64,000 nt of DNA from Marivirga arenosa (lineage in GTDB: Bacteria; Bacteroidota; Bacteroidia; Cytophagales; Cyclobacteriaceae). Location of the stretch: NCBI RefSeq assembly GCF_030503895.2, contig NZ_CP129970.2, positions 3,147,001 through 3,211,000 of the forward strand. The letters run 5' to 3'. Positions 18,737-26,678 of this stretch are shown in pieces. Position numbers and translations under genes: made by a program. The notes under the pieces are model-generated. The model did not search any database. It was not told the origin of the DNA and saw only the letters and a list, made by a program, of their open reading frames with translations. Each line of letters opens with the position of its first letter. Within the stretch, counting starts at the first letter, position 1.

Positions 18737-19243
18737 ATGAAAATAGGTCTTATTTCTGATACCCATAGCTTTTGGGATGATAATATTCCCAAATATTTTA
18801 AAGATTGTGATGAAATATGGCATGCTGGAGATATAGGTGAAACTGGAGATATAATTGAAAAGCTAGAACAGGTCGCTCCAACACTAGCAGTATTTGGCAA
18901 CATAGATACCCCTGAATTTCAAAATATATATCCTGAAGATTTATTTTTTGAGCGAGAAGGAGTGAAAATTTTTATGACTCATATAGGAGGGAAGCCTCCA
19001 AGCTATAATCCAAGAGTTCGGAAATTAATTGAAGCTGAGAAACCAGATGTTTTTATATGTGGTCATTCCCATATTTTAAGAGCAATGCCTGATAAAAAGC
19101 GTAATAATTTACTGTACCTAAATCCTGGAGCTGCAGGTAATCAGGGGTTTCATAAAATCAGAACAATGATGCGCTTTGAAATTAATAATGGAAGAGTGGA
19201 GAATTTGGAGGTTGTTGAGCTGGGAAAAAGAGGAGGTAAATGA
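18737..19243 (+). CDS. YfcE/MJ0936-type metallophosphoesterase
   Basis: A 168-aa small calcineurin-like phosphodiesterase. Metal motifs: SDTHS (8-12), HAGDIGE, GNID, THIGG and CGHSH. Family members hydrolyse phosphodiesters or act as Mn-dependent phosphatases; the substrate is unknown. The 3' end is notable: codons 138-166 are exactly duplicated at 25776-25862. After the shared part this copy ends with two extra codons and TGA, whereas the distal copy stops at once with TAG. The present C-terminus was therefore probably remade by insertion of the 6.6-kb island. Confidence 0.92.
   Translation: MKIGLISDTHSFWDDNIPKYFKDCDEIWHAGDIGETGDIIEKLEQVAPTLAVFGNIDTPEFQNIYPEDLFFEREGVKIFMTHIGGKPPSYNPRVRKLIEAEKPDVFICGHSHILRAMPDKKRNNLLYLNPGAAGNQGFHKIRTMMRFEINNGRVENLEVVELGKRGGK
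19148..19234 (+). repeat. Proximal copy of the 87-bp perfect direct repeat
   Basis: Identical at all 87 positions to 25776-25862. It coincides with the last 29 shared codons of the phosphoesterase gene and defines the left boundary of the island. Confidence 0.97.
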
Positions 19244-19369
19244 ATTCATTATTATTCGTAATAGAACCCTGGTACTTTTTAGCCTGTTATCAACCATCAA
19301 TTTTATCATTTCTTTGATAAGAATTATATTTATTTTCCAGTTTCCTTTGTTTAATTAATAGGATATTTT

Positions 19370-20128
19370 TTAGCGCATCATTTTTAACTGATTTATTAAT
19401 TGAGCTTTTTTCAGCATTAAAATGGATTCCTTTATTTCATTGTCATCCTTTTCTTGTTCAAACTCTTTTATTAGCTCCTCCTTTTTTTGGACAAGTGATC
19501 TGATATCTTCTGAATAACTTATACTCTCTATTGTAATCGTATTAAAAAAAGTTTCAACTTCTAATATTAACCCTGGTAAACCATTCAAATTAAACGGACT
19601 ATAAGTAATAGGGATTTCGCTAGTAAACCAGGCTATTATTCTATTATTCTTTACCGTAGAAATAGCCTTAGTACAATTTAGGCCTGCAATAGTTTTGTGT
19701 TCATTTGTGATTTCCCATTCAAATGAGAAATCTGATGTATTATTTACATAAAAAACATTTTTAAATATGGTTTCTTTCTTATAATAATCCCCTTCATGTT
19801 TATACCCAAAGTAAATTACATTTTCAGGCTCTATCCAATATGATTCTTTTCCTTTAATAGGAGTCGTGATTAAAGTGTCTAATGTAAATGTTGCATCCTT
19901 AGACATAAAGTCTGACATCAATGTATATTTAAATTTCTTTGTTCTTCTTAATGCAATATCAAATGATTTTGTATCACTTGGTGTTTCTGAATCATGATCG
20001 AAATATTCTGTACTATACGGATATAGTATATATTTGGCAATTACTATTTTTTCATTTCCTGCTTGAGGGAAAATGTTATGAATAATTAAAAAGGATAGTA
20101 AGAAGATAATTGAATATTTTTTCATCAT
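19370..20128 (-). CDS. GLPGLI family secreted protein
   Basis: A 252-aa protein with a signal peptide (about 1-21) and the name-giving motif NLNGLPGLILEVE at about residues 180-192. The family is widespread in Bacteroidota, secreted or periplasmic, and of unknown function. It starts 2 bp after the TonB-dependent receptor gene, a very common pairing. The C-terminal 40 residues are a charged helix (EELIKEFEQEKDDNEIKE). It is the last gene of the island operon, with no strong terminator visible in the 126 bp before the repeat-bearing phosphoesterase. Confidence 0.9.
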   Translation of the reverse strand: MMKKYSIIFLLSFLIIHNIFPQAGNEKIVIAKYILYPYSTEYFDHDSETPSDTKSFDIALRRTKKFKYTLMSDFMSKDATFTLDTLITTPIKGKESYWIEPENVIYFGYKHEGDYYKKETIFKNVFYVNNTSDFSFEWEITNEHKTIAGLNCTKAISTVKNNRIIAWFTSEIPITYSPFNLNGLPGLILEVETFFNTITIESISYSEDIRSLVQKKEELIKEFEQEKDDNEIKESILMLKKAQLINQLKMMR

Positions 20129-20130
20129 TT

Positions 20131-22689
20131 TTAGAATTTTAATTGCACACCTGTTATGATATATCCAAAGGTGTTTGTATTTATGGTTGTAATATTTAGC
20201 CCACTGATAGAATTAGTGCTTAAATTTCCGGCTGTATTATTAATATTAAGTAAATTTAGAATTGCGATACCTTTAGTGAAAATCGATATACTTTCATTGA
20301 AAGTATATTGATATTTTAGATCCAAATCATTCCTCCTAATTGTTTCCGTTTCTGATTTAAATACTTCATTGTAAAAAAAAGCACTATATATATGATTTCC
20401 TTGAGCTTTACTAATAGCTAAGGTATTTTTATTATATTCTATTGAATTGACTTTATTCTGATTTATTTTAATGATGTTGTTTGAAAGATTAGTTAGTAGA
20501 CTTACTTCAGAAAAAAATAGATCTTGAGGGATAAAGAAAAGGTTTAATTTTGCATCATACTTTTCAGTGCTAAAAGGATAGATTATATTTTCTTGTGCTA
20601 TTTGATTATTCGAGAAAGTACTTGATAATTCATATCCAAATTGAATTTTGTGATCCTTTCTTGTAAAATAAAAACCTTTAGAATATCTATGTTTTAGAAT
20701 AAATGATTCTCTTTCATCAAAAATCATTCTGTTATATACATTTATATTTGAATTAAAATCAAATAGATTGGCTTGAGTAAAATTATTGTCAATTGAACCT
20801 CCTGCTAGAAAAGAAACGTTTAAGGATTTTGAAATATTAGCAATATTGTAGTCCAATGTTAAATTTTGACTTTGCTGAATGTTTCGCTCACTGATATTGG
20901 CTGTTTCTAGTGAAGTGAAATTAATATATAGACTATCTAATGAATTTTGTAAGTTTTCTAAGAGGTAATTGTTTTCGTATGATAATGAAATTGATTTTCT
21001 TCCGGAAAATTTATGATTAAATGATGTTGATATAGGATATATTAGCCTGCTGTACTGATAATCTTTAAAAAATATCGATTCTGGTCCAATATTTAAGAAG
21101 TAGTTTGATTTTGAATTTTGACCTTTAACAATAAGCGCACCTTTTACATTATAATAATTTCTGTATAATAATTGTGATGAAGTATTAATAAATGAAAAAA
21201 TTCTGTCTTCATTATTTTTTAAGTTTATATTAAAACCAATATTGAAAAGATTACTTTTTTGGTAAAAAAGTGAAGATGAAAAGTTTGAACTTTTCTTTGT
21301 GAAATCAATAGACTGTGATACTTCTCCTAAATCATTTGTAAAAGTATTGTCTGTATCTTCTTTAGTGTGTTCTAAAGTGTTTTCCCAAAGCCAAACCTTA
21401 TTGAATATTTTTTTTGTGTTTATGCCTGTTGTATATATGAAATTATTGGAATTAAAGAGAGTATTACTTTCGAAGTTTAAAGAAGGGAAAATGGATTTTT
21501 CATTATTCCAAATCAACTGATTATCCACTCTATCTATATTAGAGTATATAGATAAAGAGAAATCTTTTGATATTAGAGTTGTTAAAAATATATCTGTATA
21601 GACTAGGTTTCCTTTTCGATTATTATTTGTGATTTCTTCTGATACTGGATTCTGATTATTATCAATTAATATCCTGTTTTGTAAGTCTTGATTAGAATTA
21701 TTAAATCCTATGTTTGCCTGTATTTTTAAATTATCATATTCTTTTTTTACAAGTAAATACGTATTGTTATACTTGTCGCTTCTTACTTCATTTAATCCTT
21801 TACTAATTGATGATACATTTTCAGAATAAAAACTTGAGGTATTATTTTGCCTGTTTTTTATCTCATTTGTGTTGTTATTTTTCTCAATTATTGAATTAAT
21901 GTTTTGAGTTAGGAATACATTAAGTTTGTCTGAAAATAGAAAGCTATTTCCTTCTAATAAATAGGCCTTTTCAATTCCTAATCCAAGTTCAATGATATTT
22001 TTTAAAGCACCTTTAAATTTATTCTTTACATTAACATTTAAGACTAATTCATTAAAGTTATCAAAATCAACATTGAACTTATCTTTATAATTATTTATGA
22101 TTTGAATGTCTTTTATCATCTCATTTGTAATGTTGTCCAATGCTATTGAATTCTGGTTTACAAAAACTTCTTTTTTATTAATAAGTATTTTATTTATCGG
22201 AACCCCCATATATTTAAGAGCATTTTCATCTGTCACTTCTATTCCTTCATTGTCCCTGAGTAACTCTTTTAATTTTGAGTTTTTAGAAAATTTTGTAGTA
22301 TCGTAAACTAGATTTACGGTATCTCTAATTGCAGAGGCATCTACCGTGACTTCTCTTAATGTTTGAGTAGATTTTTGTAAAATTATATTGTAAAAAAATT
22401 GATCTTCAGTTATAATCACCTTTTTCTTTTGGTACCCCAAGTAGGAAATTTTTAAAAGCTTTTCTGTAGGTTTTTCTTTAAGATCAAATGAAAACTTACC
22501 ATTTTCATCAGCAATGGAATAATCTATCACTTTAATGGTATCATTTACTGAGTATAACATAATAGTTGCCCCCATGAGGAATTCATTTTCACTATTTGAA
22601 ACAATACCTTTTATAACCACAGGCTTTTGAGCCATTAAAGTTGTGCTGGTTAATATAATGAGTAAAAAAAAATATTTCCCTATTCTCAT
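20131..22689 (-). CDS. TonB-dependent outer-membrane receptor with carboxypeptidase-like N-terminal domain
   Basis: An 852-aa protein: signal peptide (1-20), CarboxypepD_reg-like beta-sandwich (about 24-105), plug-like region (about 110-215, ILINKKEVFVNQN) and a long beta-barrel rich in Asn, Ser and aromatic residues. It lacks SusC/RagA features and no susD follows. It resembles the receptors found beside GLPGLI genes. The start overlaps the end of the HTTM gene by 4 bp (ATGA), implying translational coupling. In this operon it may carry the product of the small peptide gene across the outer membrane, or be its receptor; both are inference. Confidence 0.85.
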   Translation of the reverse strand: MRIGKYFFLLIILTSTTLMAQKPVVIKGIVSNSENEFLMGATIMLYSVNDTIKVIDYSIADENGKFSFDLKEKPTEKLLKISYLGYQKKKVIITEDQFFYNIILQKSTQTLREVTVDASAIRDTVNLVYDTTKFSKNSKLKELLRDNEGIEVTDENALKYMGVPINKILINKKEVFVNQNSIALDNITNEMIKDIQIINNYKDKFNVDFDNFNELVLNVNVKNKFKGALKNIIELGLGIEKAYLLEGNSFLFSDKLNVFLTQNINSIIEKNNNTNEIKNRQNNTSSFYSENVSSISKGLNEVRSDKYNNTYLLVKKEYDNLKIQANIGFNNSNQDLQNRILIDNNQNPVSEEITNNNRKGNLVYTDIFLTTLISKDFSLSIYSNIDRVDNQLIWNNEKSIFPSLNFESNTLFNSNNFIYTTGINTKKIFNKVWLWENTLEHTKEDTDNTFTNDLGEVSQSIDFTKKSSNFSSSLFYQKSNLFNIGFNINLKNNEDRIFSFINTSSQLLYRNYYNVKGALIVKGQNSKSNYFLNIGPESIFFKDYQYSRLIYPISTSFNHKFSGRKSISLSYENNYLLENLQNSLDSLYINFTSLETANISERNIQQSQNLTLDYNIANISKSLNVSFLAGGSIDNNFTQANLFDFNSNINVYNRMIFDERESFILKHRYSKGFYFTRKDHKIQFGYELSSTFSNNQIAQENIIYPFSTEKYDAKLNLFFIPQDLFFSEVSLLTNLSNNIIKINQNKVNSIEYNKNTLAISKAQGNHIYSAFFYNEVFKSETETIRRNDLDLKYQYTFNESISIFTKGIAILNLLNINNTAGNLSTNSISGLNITTINTNTFGYIITGVQLKF

Positions 22690-23561
22690 TCTTCAGTAAA
22701 ATCTTTATAAAAGGCTGTTATGTTCCAAACGATCATAATACTTGCAAAAGATGATAAACCTAATACTATTCCGATTCCCAAATGCATAAGGATAATGTGT
22801 ATAATCAAAATTCTTTTTAGGTTTTTAAATTTTGAAAATGCTATAAATGGATATGACATTTCCATAATTACTGTTGAGCACGATAACACCAAAAGTATAA
22901 ATGGACTTAGATATATGAAATCATTTAAATTTGCCATGGATCTCCAAATAGCATTACCGTTCCACCAATTTTTATCCACAGCTTTTGCTAATCCTGATAC
23001 AAAGTATATTATACTGAGGTGGGTTCTAAGAAAATTTGTTAATGAGAAATAAAAAGGCAATTCATTTGCTGAATTTTGCTTTGTTTTCCATTTATCTAAT
23101 GAAAATTCTCTTGCCACTGGAAAAATCAAGCAATAGAATAAAGACATGGTAATGAAATTATCATACCCATAGTTGAAATTGCTTATAGAGCGATATAAAA
23201 TGATTTGAAATATTATTGCAAAAAATATAGACTTATTCTTATGAAATCCTAAACCGCTGGAAATAAGTGCTGTTATGTATAGAATAGCAATAATTGAAAT
23301 AAATGTACTGATTCTGATATTATTGCTAATTAAAAAATCAAATAGGGGTTTGAGAAAATTGTAGTATTCAGTTTCAATCAGCCCTAATTCCCATGGTATA
23401 AGTGAAGTATCTGAAATAAATATATTTAAATCAATCCAAACTGAGCTAAAATCAATTAATGCTATAAGCACTACTGAAATTCTAAATAATGCAATGGATT
23501 TATAGTAATCTAGGTTTATATCAGATAAAAAAGTTTTATAGTTCAAACTCAATGCTTTCAT
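22686..23561 (-). CDS. HTTM-domain membrane protein, SdpB-like
   Basis: A 291-aa protein with about six to eight TM helices and no signal peptide. The segment RTHLSIIYFVSGLAKAVDKNW followed by WNGNAIW is the hallmark of the HTTM superfamily (related to the membrane part of vitamin K-dependent gamma-carboxylase). HTTM includes SdpB, needed to mature the Bacillus SdpC peptide toxin. The protein is too short for a carboxylase with a lumenal domain. It overlaps the upstream gene by 26 bp and the receptor gene by 4 bp. Place and size fit an SdpB-type peptide-maturation protein. Confidence 0.75.
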   Translation of the reverse strand: MKALSLNYKTFLSDINLDYYKSIALFRISVVLIALIDFSSVWIDLNIFISDTSLIPWELGLIETEYYNFLKPLFDFLISNNIRISTFISIIAILYITALISSGLGFHKNKSIFFAIIFQIILYRSISNFNYGYDNFITMSLFYCLIFPVAREFSLDKWKTKQNSANELPFYFSLTNFLRTHLSIIYFVSGLAKAVDKNWWNGNAIWRSMANLNDFIYLSPFILLVLSCSTVIMEMSYPFIAFSKFKNLKRILIIHIILMHLGIGIVLGLSSFASIMIVWNITAFYKDFTEE

Positions 23562-24132
23562 AAACTCCTATTCTTTTTGTTTTATTATAATTATTGTCTT
23601 CCCATATATCCGATGGCATAAGTGAGTATAAAATGACATTGTAAAATTTACACTCATCTGTTTTTCTGGCTTCAGATAATCCTATATTTTTAAAGATTTT
23701 CTCTACATATAACTGCCTTATTTCTAGGAGTTTAGGGTCTTCTGTGTTTGGGAAATTTTTATTTTCAACTATATAATTCGCCATTTTTGAAGCAAGCACC
23801 TCAAATCTGGCTAAGTTGTTTTGGTTTTTAAATCCAAAGGTTTTCGTTTTCCTAATCAAATTCTTATCTCCATCGTATAGCTCTACGGTAAAAAATTTAT
23901 GGGTAGCAACATTGATTCCATAAAAACCATAACCTGTATTGGTCCCAGTAAATATTGTGTAAATATGATAGGCAGGATTATTAGTTATACTCTTGATAGT
24001 TAAGTTGATAGCAGTCAGCTTTTTTTTATCAAAGTTGTTGAAATCCAAAAAAGAATTGATAACAGAAGTAAGTGATATTATAAAAATAAGTCCGAAATGA
24101 ATGAAATAATATATTTTAATTTTCATTTTCAA
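23536..24132 (-). CDS. Membrane-anchored protein of unknown family, placed like SdpA
   Basis: A 198-aa protein with one N-terminal TM helix (about 7-27) and a probably periplasmic remainder. A conserved-looking patch reads FTGTNTGYGFYGINVATHKFF (about 61-81), followed by a strand-rich piece and a helical C-terminus. I do not recognise it by sequence. A single anchor, about 200 residues, and position directly before and overlapping an HTTM/SdpB-like gene match the role of SdpA in SdpAB pairs. This is analogy from layout and topology, not shown homology. Confidence 0.6.
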   Translation of the reverse strand: MKMKIKIYYFIHFGLIFIISLTSVINSFLDFNNFDKKKLTAINLTIKSITNNPAYHIYTIFTGTNTGYGFYGINVATHKFFTVELYDGDKNLIRKTKTFGFKNQNNLARFEVLASKMANYIVENKNFPNTEDPKLLEIRQLYVEKIFKNIGLSEARKTDECKFYNVILYSLMPSDIWEDNNYNKTKRIGVYESIEFEL

Positions 24133-24141
24133 AAAATATAT

Positions 24142-24182
24142 AAAAGAGTTGCCTTATTTATGATAGATAAAGCAACTCTTTT
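24142..24182 (-). terminator. Hairpin (attenuator-like) between the peptide gene and the downstream operon
   Basis: A perfect 11-bp stem (24142-24152 with 24172-24182) with a 19-nt loop, 7 bp after the peptide stop codon. On the minus strand it is followed by ATATATTTTTT and then the next gene start at 24132. Such a leaky terminator would give more peptide transcript than maturation/receptor transcript, as in many bacteriocin operons. Confidence 0.75.
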
Positions 24183-24189
24183 AGTGTAT

Positions 24190-24450
24190 TTAGAATTTCT
24201 CCAATGTGTTACTTAAGTCTTCCATTGAAACATTCATTTGCTCAATTGTTTCATAGTCAGTCCAAGATTTTCTCCAACGAGTAAACTTGTCAGGAAAAGT
24301 CTCGCTAGATTCCGTGAAATTTTTGGCTGCTAAACTAAATTCTTTAACATCTGTGATTTGAGCATTAACTCCTTTTTCTTCTACATTTCTAAAAGAGAAT
24401 AATGTTAAGCTAGTCACAGCAATAACTGCGATTATTATTAAGTTTTTCAT
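24190..24450 (-). CDS. Small secreted peptide, candidate product or substrate of the HTTM system
   Basis: An 86-aa protein with a clear Sec signal peptide: MKN, then hydrophobic LIIIAVIAVTSLTLFSF (4-20). The expected exported part is about 60 residues, hydrophilic, without Cys, with a central DKFTRWRKSWTDYETIEQ and a helical end NVSMEDLSNTLEKF. I know no family for it. It is first in the operon, followed by a hairpin, and upstream has 306 bp of non-coding DNA. It could be an antimicrobial or signalling peptide; unlike SdpC it is short, and lacks a hydrophobic mature core and disulfide Cys. Confidence 0.75.
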   Translation of the reverse strand: MKNLIIIAVIAVTSLTLFSFRNVEEKGVNAQITDVKEFSLAAKNFTESSETFPDKFTRWRKSWTDYETIEQMNVSMEDLSNTLEKF

Positions 24451-24756
24451 AATTAGAATTATTTAATAGTTTAAGTTTTAAATAGAATAAGTTTAAAGTC
24501 ATTTCTATTCAGTTTGCAGACATTCTGCCTTAGGACCATTTGATATAGAAATCTTACATTATAGACAAATCATTTTATTTTACTTCCGTAAGTCGGATGA
24601 TCATAAATTGTCTCTTTAGGTTTCTATTTGCAGTCTGTTAATATAAAAGCGCTTTTAGAATGCATTAATAAATTTAGGTTTAAATAAAAAACCTTACAAG
24701 GAACATGTGTATATACTTTTTGTCATAATGCGAACAAAAATGTGTCAAGTTTCTTG
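24451..24756. other. Non-coding regulatory gap between the LuxR-type gene and the peptide gene
   Basis: 306 bp of AT-rich DNA with no gene. It should hold the promoter of the peptide operon and the end of the regulator transcript. I found no TAnnTTTG-type promoter on the minus strand and no clear terminator, so either the promoter is atypical or the regulator and peptide genes are cotranscribed. Confidence 0.5.
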
Positions 24757-25431
24757 TCAAAAATTGTTGTATGTGTTTATTAAACCGTTCGAAATTGCTT
24801 TATGAACAAGGTGAGGTGAGTTTTTGGCTTCAAATTTTTTACAAAGCTTTCTTTTCTTTGCGGTAACTATATGCTGGGTAATTTGTAAATCATCAGCTAT
24901 CTCTTGGCTAGTTTTTCCTAATGCTATTAATCTTATTAATTCTAAGTCTTTTTTTTCAATCTTATTTGAAAATGAAACATCATTATTAGGATAAATTATC
25001 TCTTTAATAATTTGATCTTTTATTCCGTCAGATAGATAGTGATTTCCTGTACTTAAATATTCAATTACTTCTTTTATTTCAAATGAACTGCATTCGTTTC
25101 TGTTTAAAACTGCGTTTACACCAGAATAAAATAGAGTCTTCACATAATTTTGATTATAATTTTCTGCATGAATAATAATTTTTATTCTTTGGTTCTGTTT
25201 TTTAATTGATTTGATGCATTCTAAATTTAAATCTTCAGTTCCTTTTGTAATACCCATAACAATTATATCTGGAATCTCTTTCTGTAATTCTATGGATAAT
25301 AAATCAGTGCAATTAACTACTATGATTTTAGAAACTTGATTCATAGATGTCAATTTAGAATGTATGGATTCTGAAATTAGAGGTGAATGTTCAGCAATAA
25401 TTATTGATAGTTTTTTATCTGTTAGTGTCAT
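24757..25431 (-). CDS. LuxR/NarL-type regulator with degenerate receiver domain
   Basis: A 224-aa protein: receiver-like domain (about 8-130) and C-terminal LuxR helix-turn-helix (about 155-215, LIRLIALGKTSQEIADDLQ). The phosphoacceptor Asp is replaced by Gly60 (PDIIVMGI where DI is expected), and the conserved Lys near the end of the domain is missing (GVNAVLNRNE). It therefore probably does not take phosphate by the usual route. No kinase gene is nearby. It lies in the island upstream of the peptide operon in the same direction and is the natural candidate for its regulator. Confidence 0.85.
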   Translation of the reverse strand: MTLTDKKLSIIIAEHSPLISESIHSKLTSMNQVSKIIVVNCTDLLSIELQKEIPDIIVMGITKGTEDLNLECIKSIKKQNQRIKIIIHAENYNQNYVKTLFYSGVNAVLNRNECSSFEIKEVIEYLSTGNHYLSDGIKDQIIKEIIYPNNDVSFSNKIEKKDLELIRLIALGKTSQEIADDLQITQHIVTAKKRKLCKKFEAKNSPHLVHKAISNGLINTYNNF

Positions 25432-25775
25432 TTCTTAGGGGGTTCTGGTTGAAATAATTGGTATTTTAGTTATTCTACCTATAAGTTAATTTTAAAAATC
25501 GATTTTCTTACTAAAAAGTTAAAAAGTATTAATTAATAATAAAATATGGATTGGAATATATTGATGCTCTTATTTTTACGGTTAGAAAATAGGTTTCAAT
25601 TCTTGATCAACTTTAAGATCAGTGTCTTTTAAAGGTTAAAAAAATTATTCTTTTATGACTTCAAGTTGCCAAATGCAAGTCCTAAGAATATAAACGGGAT
25701 TTTTATTAGTTAGTGTGGAAAGCAACTTCGAAAGAAGGTTTGAACGATTTCTCTTAAGGAAATAATACTAAGGTT
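25432..25775. other. Non-coding island border
   Basis: 344 bp of AT-rich DNA upstream of the LuxR-type gene and left of the distal repeat. It presumably contains the regulator's promoter and the inner edge of the island. I see no gene, no inverted-repeat end and no recombinase remnant. Confidence 0.5.
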
Positions 25776-25865
25776 TTTCATAAAATCAGAACAATGATGC
25801 GCTTTGAAATTAATAATGGAAGAGTGGAGAATTTGGAGGTTGTTGAGCTGGGAAAAAGAGGATAG
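25776..25865 (+). pseudogene. Distal 87-bp repeat copy: orphan 3' end of the phosphoesterase gene
   Basis: Positions 25776-25862 equal 19148-19234 at every base and keep the phosphoesterase frame for 29 codons, from FHKIRTMMRF to ELGKRG, followed directly by TAG at 25863-25865. No 5' part exists here. It marks the right boundary of the island and probably preserves the original end of the gene. Confidence 0.93.
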
Positions 25866-25872
25866 AAGCAAT

Positions 25873-26583
25873 TTAAAAACAATATTTCAGATTGAGACCT
25901 AAGCTATGATATCTAACAGAACTTGTATAGGGTCCATTCCCACCTGAGTTTATTATCAATATTCTGCGTAAGTAAGACAGTCCTCTATCATAATGAAAAC
26001 CTATTGAAAGTTGTTCATTCAAAAGGTAGTTTAATCCTATGGTTCCTAATAGGTTGAAATTTACCCCTTCATCAATGACATATGCTCCATCGAAAGTTCT
26101 TCTTTCAAAAAAATGTTGAAAGAAGTAGCGTAATTCTGTACCAGCCAAAATTTTCCATTTCTCTGTGATATTAAAACCTAGTTGAGGTTGCACACCTATG
26201 AAATATCTAGTTTTAGCCAAAGATTGATCTATGAAATCGATCTCATCGTAATATTTAAGAAAAGTGTCTAAACCCGAAACATTACCACTATTAAAGTATG
26301 CTTGCAATCTATTTTCGTATGGGATTCCTAAAATAACGCCTCCATTGATACCAAAAGAAATATCAATAAGTTTATTTAAATGATAATCAAATCCGTTCTC
26401 TAATTGAAATTCTGAGGTTTTATAATCTTTAATATGTAGGCTACTTTTAAAATCAACCACTTTGTACTTTATCGTAAAATAGTTATTAATGGCTCTATTT
26501 TGACTTTTCAAGGAAGGGAATTCTTGAGATAATAATTGAAAACTCAGAAGAGTTAAAACGATAAGGTTGAAATACGTTTTCAT
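25873..26583 (-). CDS. Outer-membrane beta-barrel protein of unknown function
   Basis: A 236-aa protein starting at the ATG that gives a proper signal peptide (MKTYFNLIVLTLLSFQLLSQ). An in-frame upstream ATG adds nine residues that do not suit a signal sequence. The remainder shows alternating beta strands, GFNITEKWKILAGTELRYFF and a final SLGLNLKYCF ending in an aromatic residue, typical of small outer-membrane barrels in Bacteroidota. It faces the distal repeat copy, so before the insertion it would have been convergent with the phosphoesterase gene. Confidence 0.8.
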   Translation of the reverse strand: MKTYFNLIVLTLLSFQLLSQEFPSLKSQNRAINNYFTIKYKVVDFKSSLHIKDYKTSEFQLENGFDYHLNKLIDISFGINGGVILGIPYENRLQAYFNSGNVSGLDTFLKYYDEIDFIDQSLAKTRYFIGVQPQLGFNITEKWKILAGTELRYFFQHFFERRTFDGAYVIDEGVNFNLLGTIGLNYLLNEQLSIGFHYDRGLSYLRRILIINSGGNGPYTSSVRYHSLGLNLKYCF

Positions 26584-26628
26584 ATAGTATTGTATATAAT
26601 GAATATACAATAATTTGAATTAAATAAA

Positions 26629-26653
26629 AAAGGGAACCCAATGGATTCCCTTT
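26629..26653. terminator. Terminator-like hairpin between secG and the barrel gene
   Basis: An 8-bp stem (26629-26636 with 26646-26653) flanked by an A-run on the left. On the minus strand it follows the secG stop codon and gives a T-run, so it probably ends the secG operon. Confidence 0.75.
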
Positions 26654-26678
26654 ACTTTAATGTCTTAATTGATGAAGC

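Larger units (their letters stand above)
19148..25862. mobile_element. Putative 6.6-kb genomic island inserted at the 3' end of a phosphoesterase gene
   Basis: An 87-bp perfect direct repeat bounds the segment; the offset between copies is 6628 bp. Joining the left flank to the distal copy gives an intact phosphoesterase gene ending GKRG-stop, facing the outer-membrane protein gene at 25873, so the empty site can be rebuilt. Inside are six minus-strand genes: LuxR-type regulator, 86-aa secreted peptide, membrane-anchored protein, HTTM protein, TonB-dependent receptor and GLPGLI protein. Islands that integrate at gene ends and restore the gene are usual for tyrosine recombinases, but no recombinase is present, so integration in trans, loss of the enzyme or homologous recombination are all possible. 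Confidence 0.7.

Noticed and set aside
18737-19243. YfcE-like phosphoesterase as a paralogue of PdeM at 5120
   Set aside because: Both are calcineurin-like but differ in length and motif spacing, and their contexts are unrelated.
19118-19358. Small ORFs on both strands around the proximal repeat
   Set aside because: They overlap the phosphoesterase gene or consist of random hydrophobic AT-rich codons.
20131-22689. Island receptor as a SusC/RagA nutrient receptor
   Set aside because: It lacks the conserved SusC plug motifs and the susD partner, and is paired with a GLPGLI gene.
22686-23561. HTTM protein as a true vitamin K-dependent gamma-carboxylase
   Set aside because: It has only the membrane part and lacks the large soluble domain; the gene context points to an SdpB-like role.
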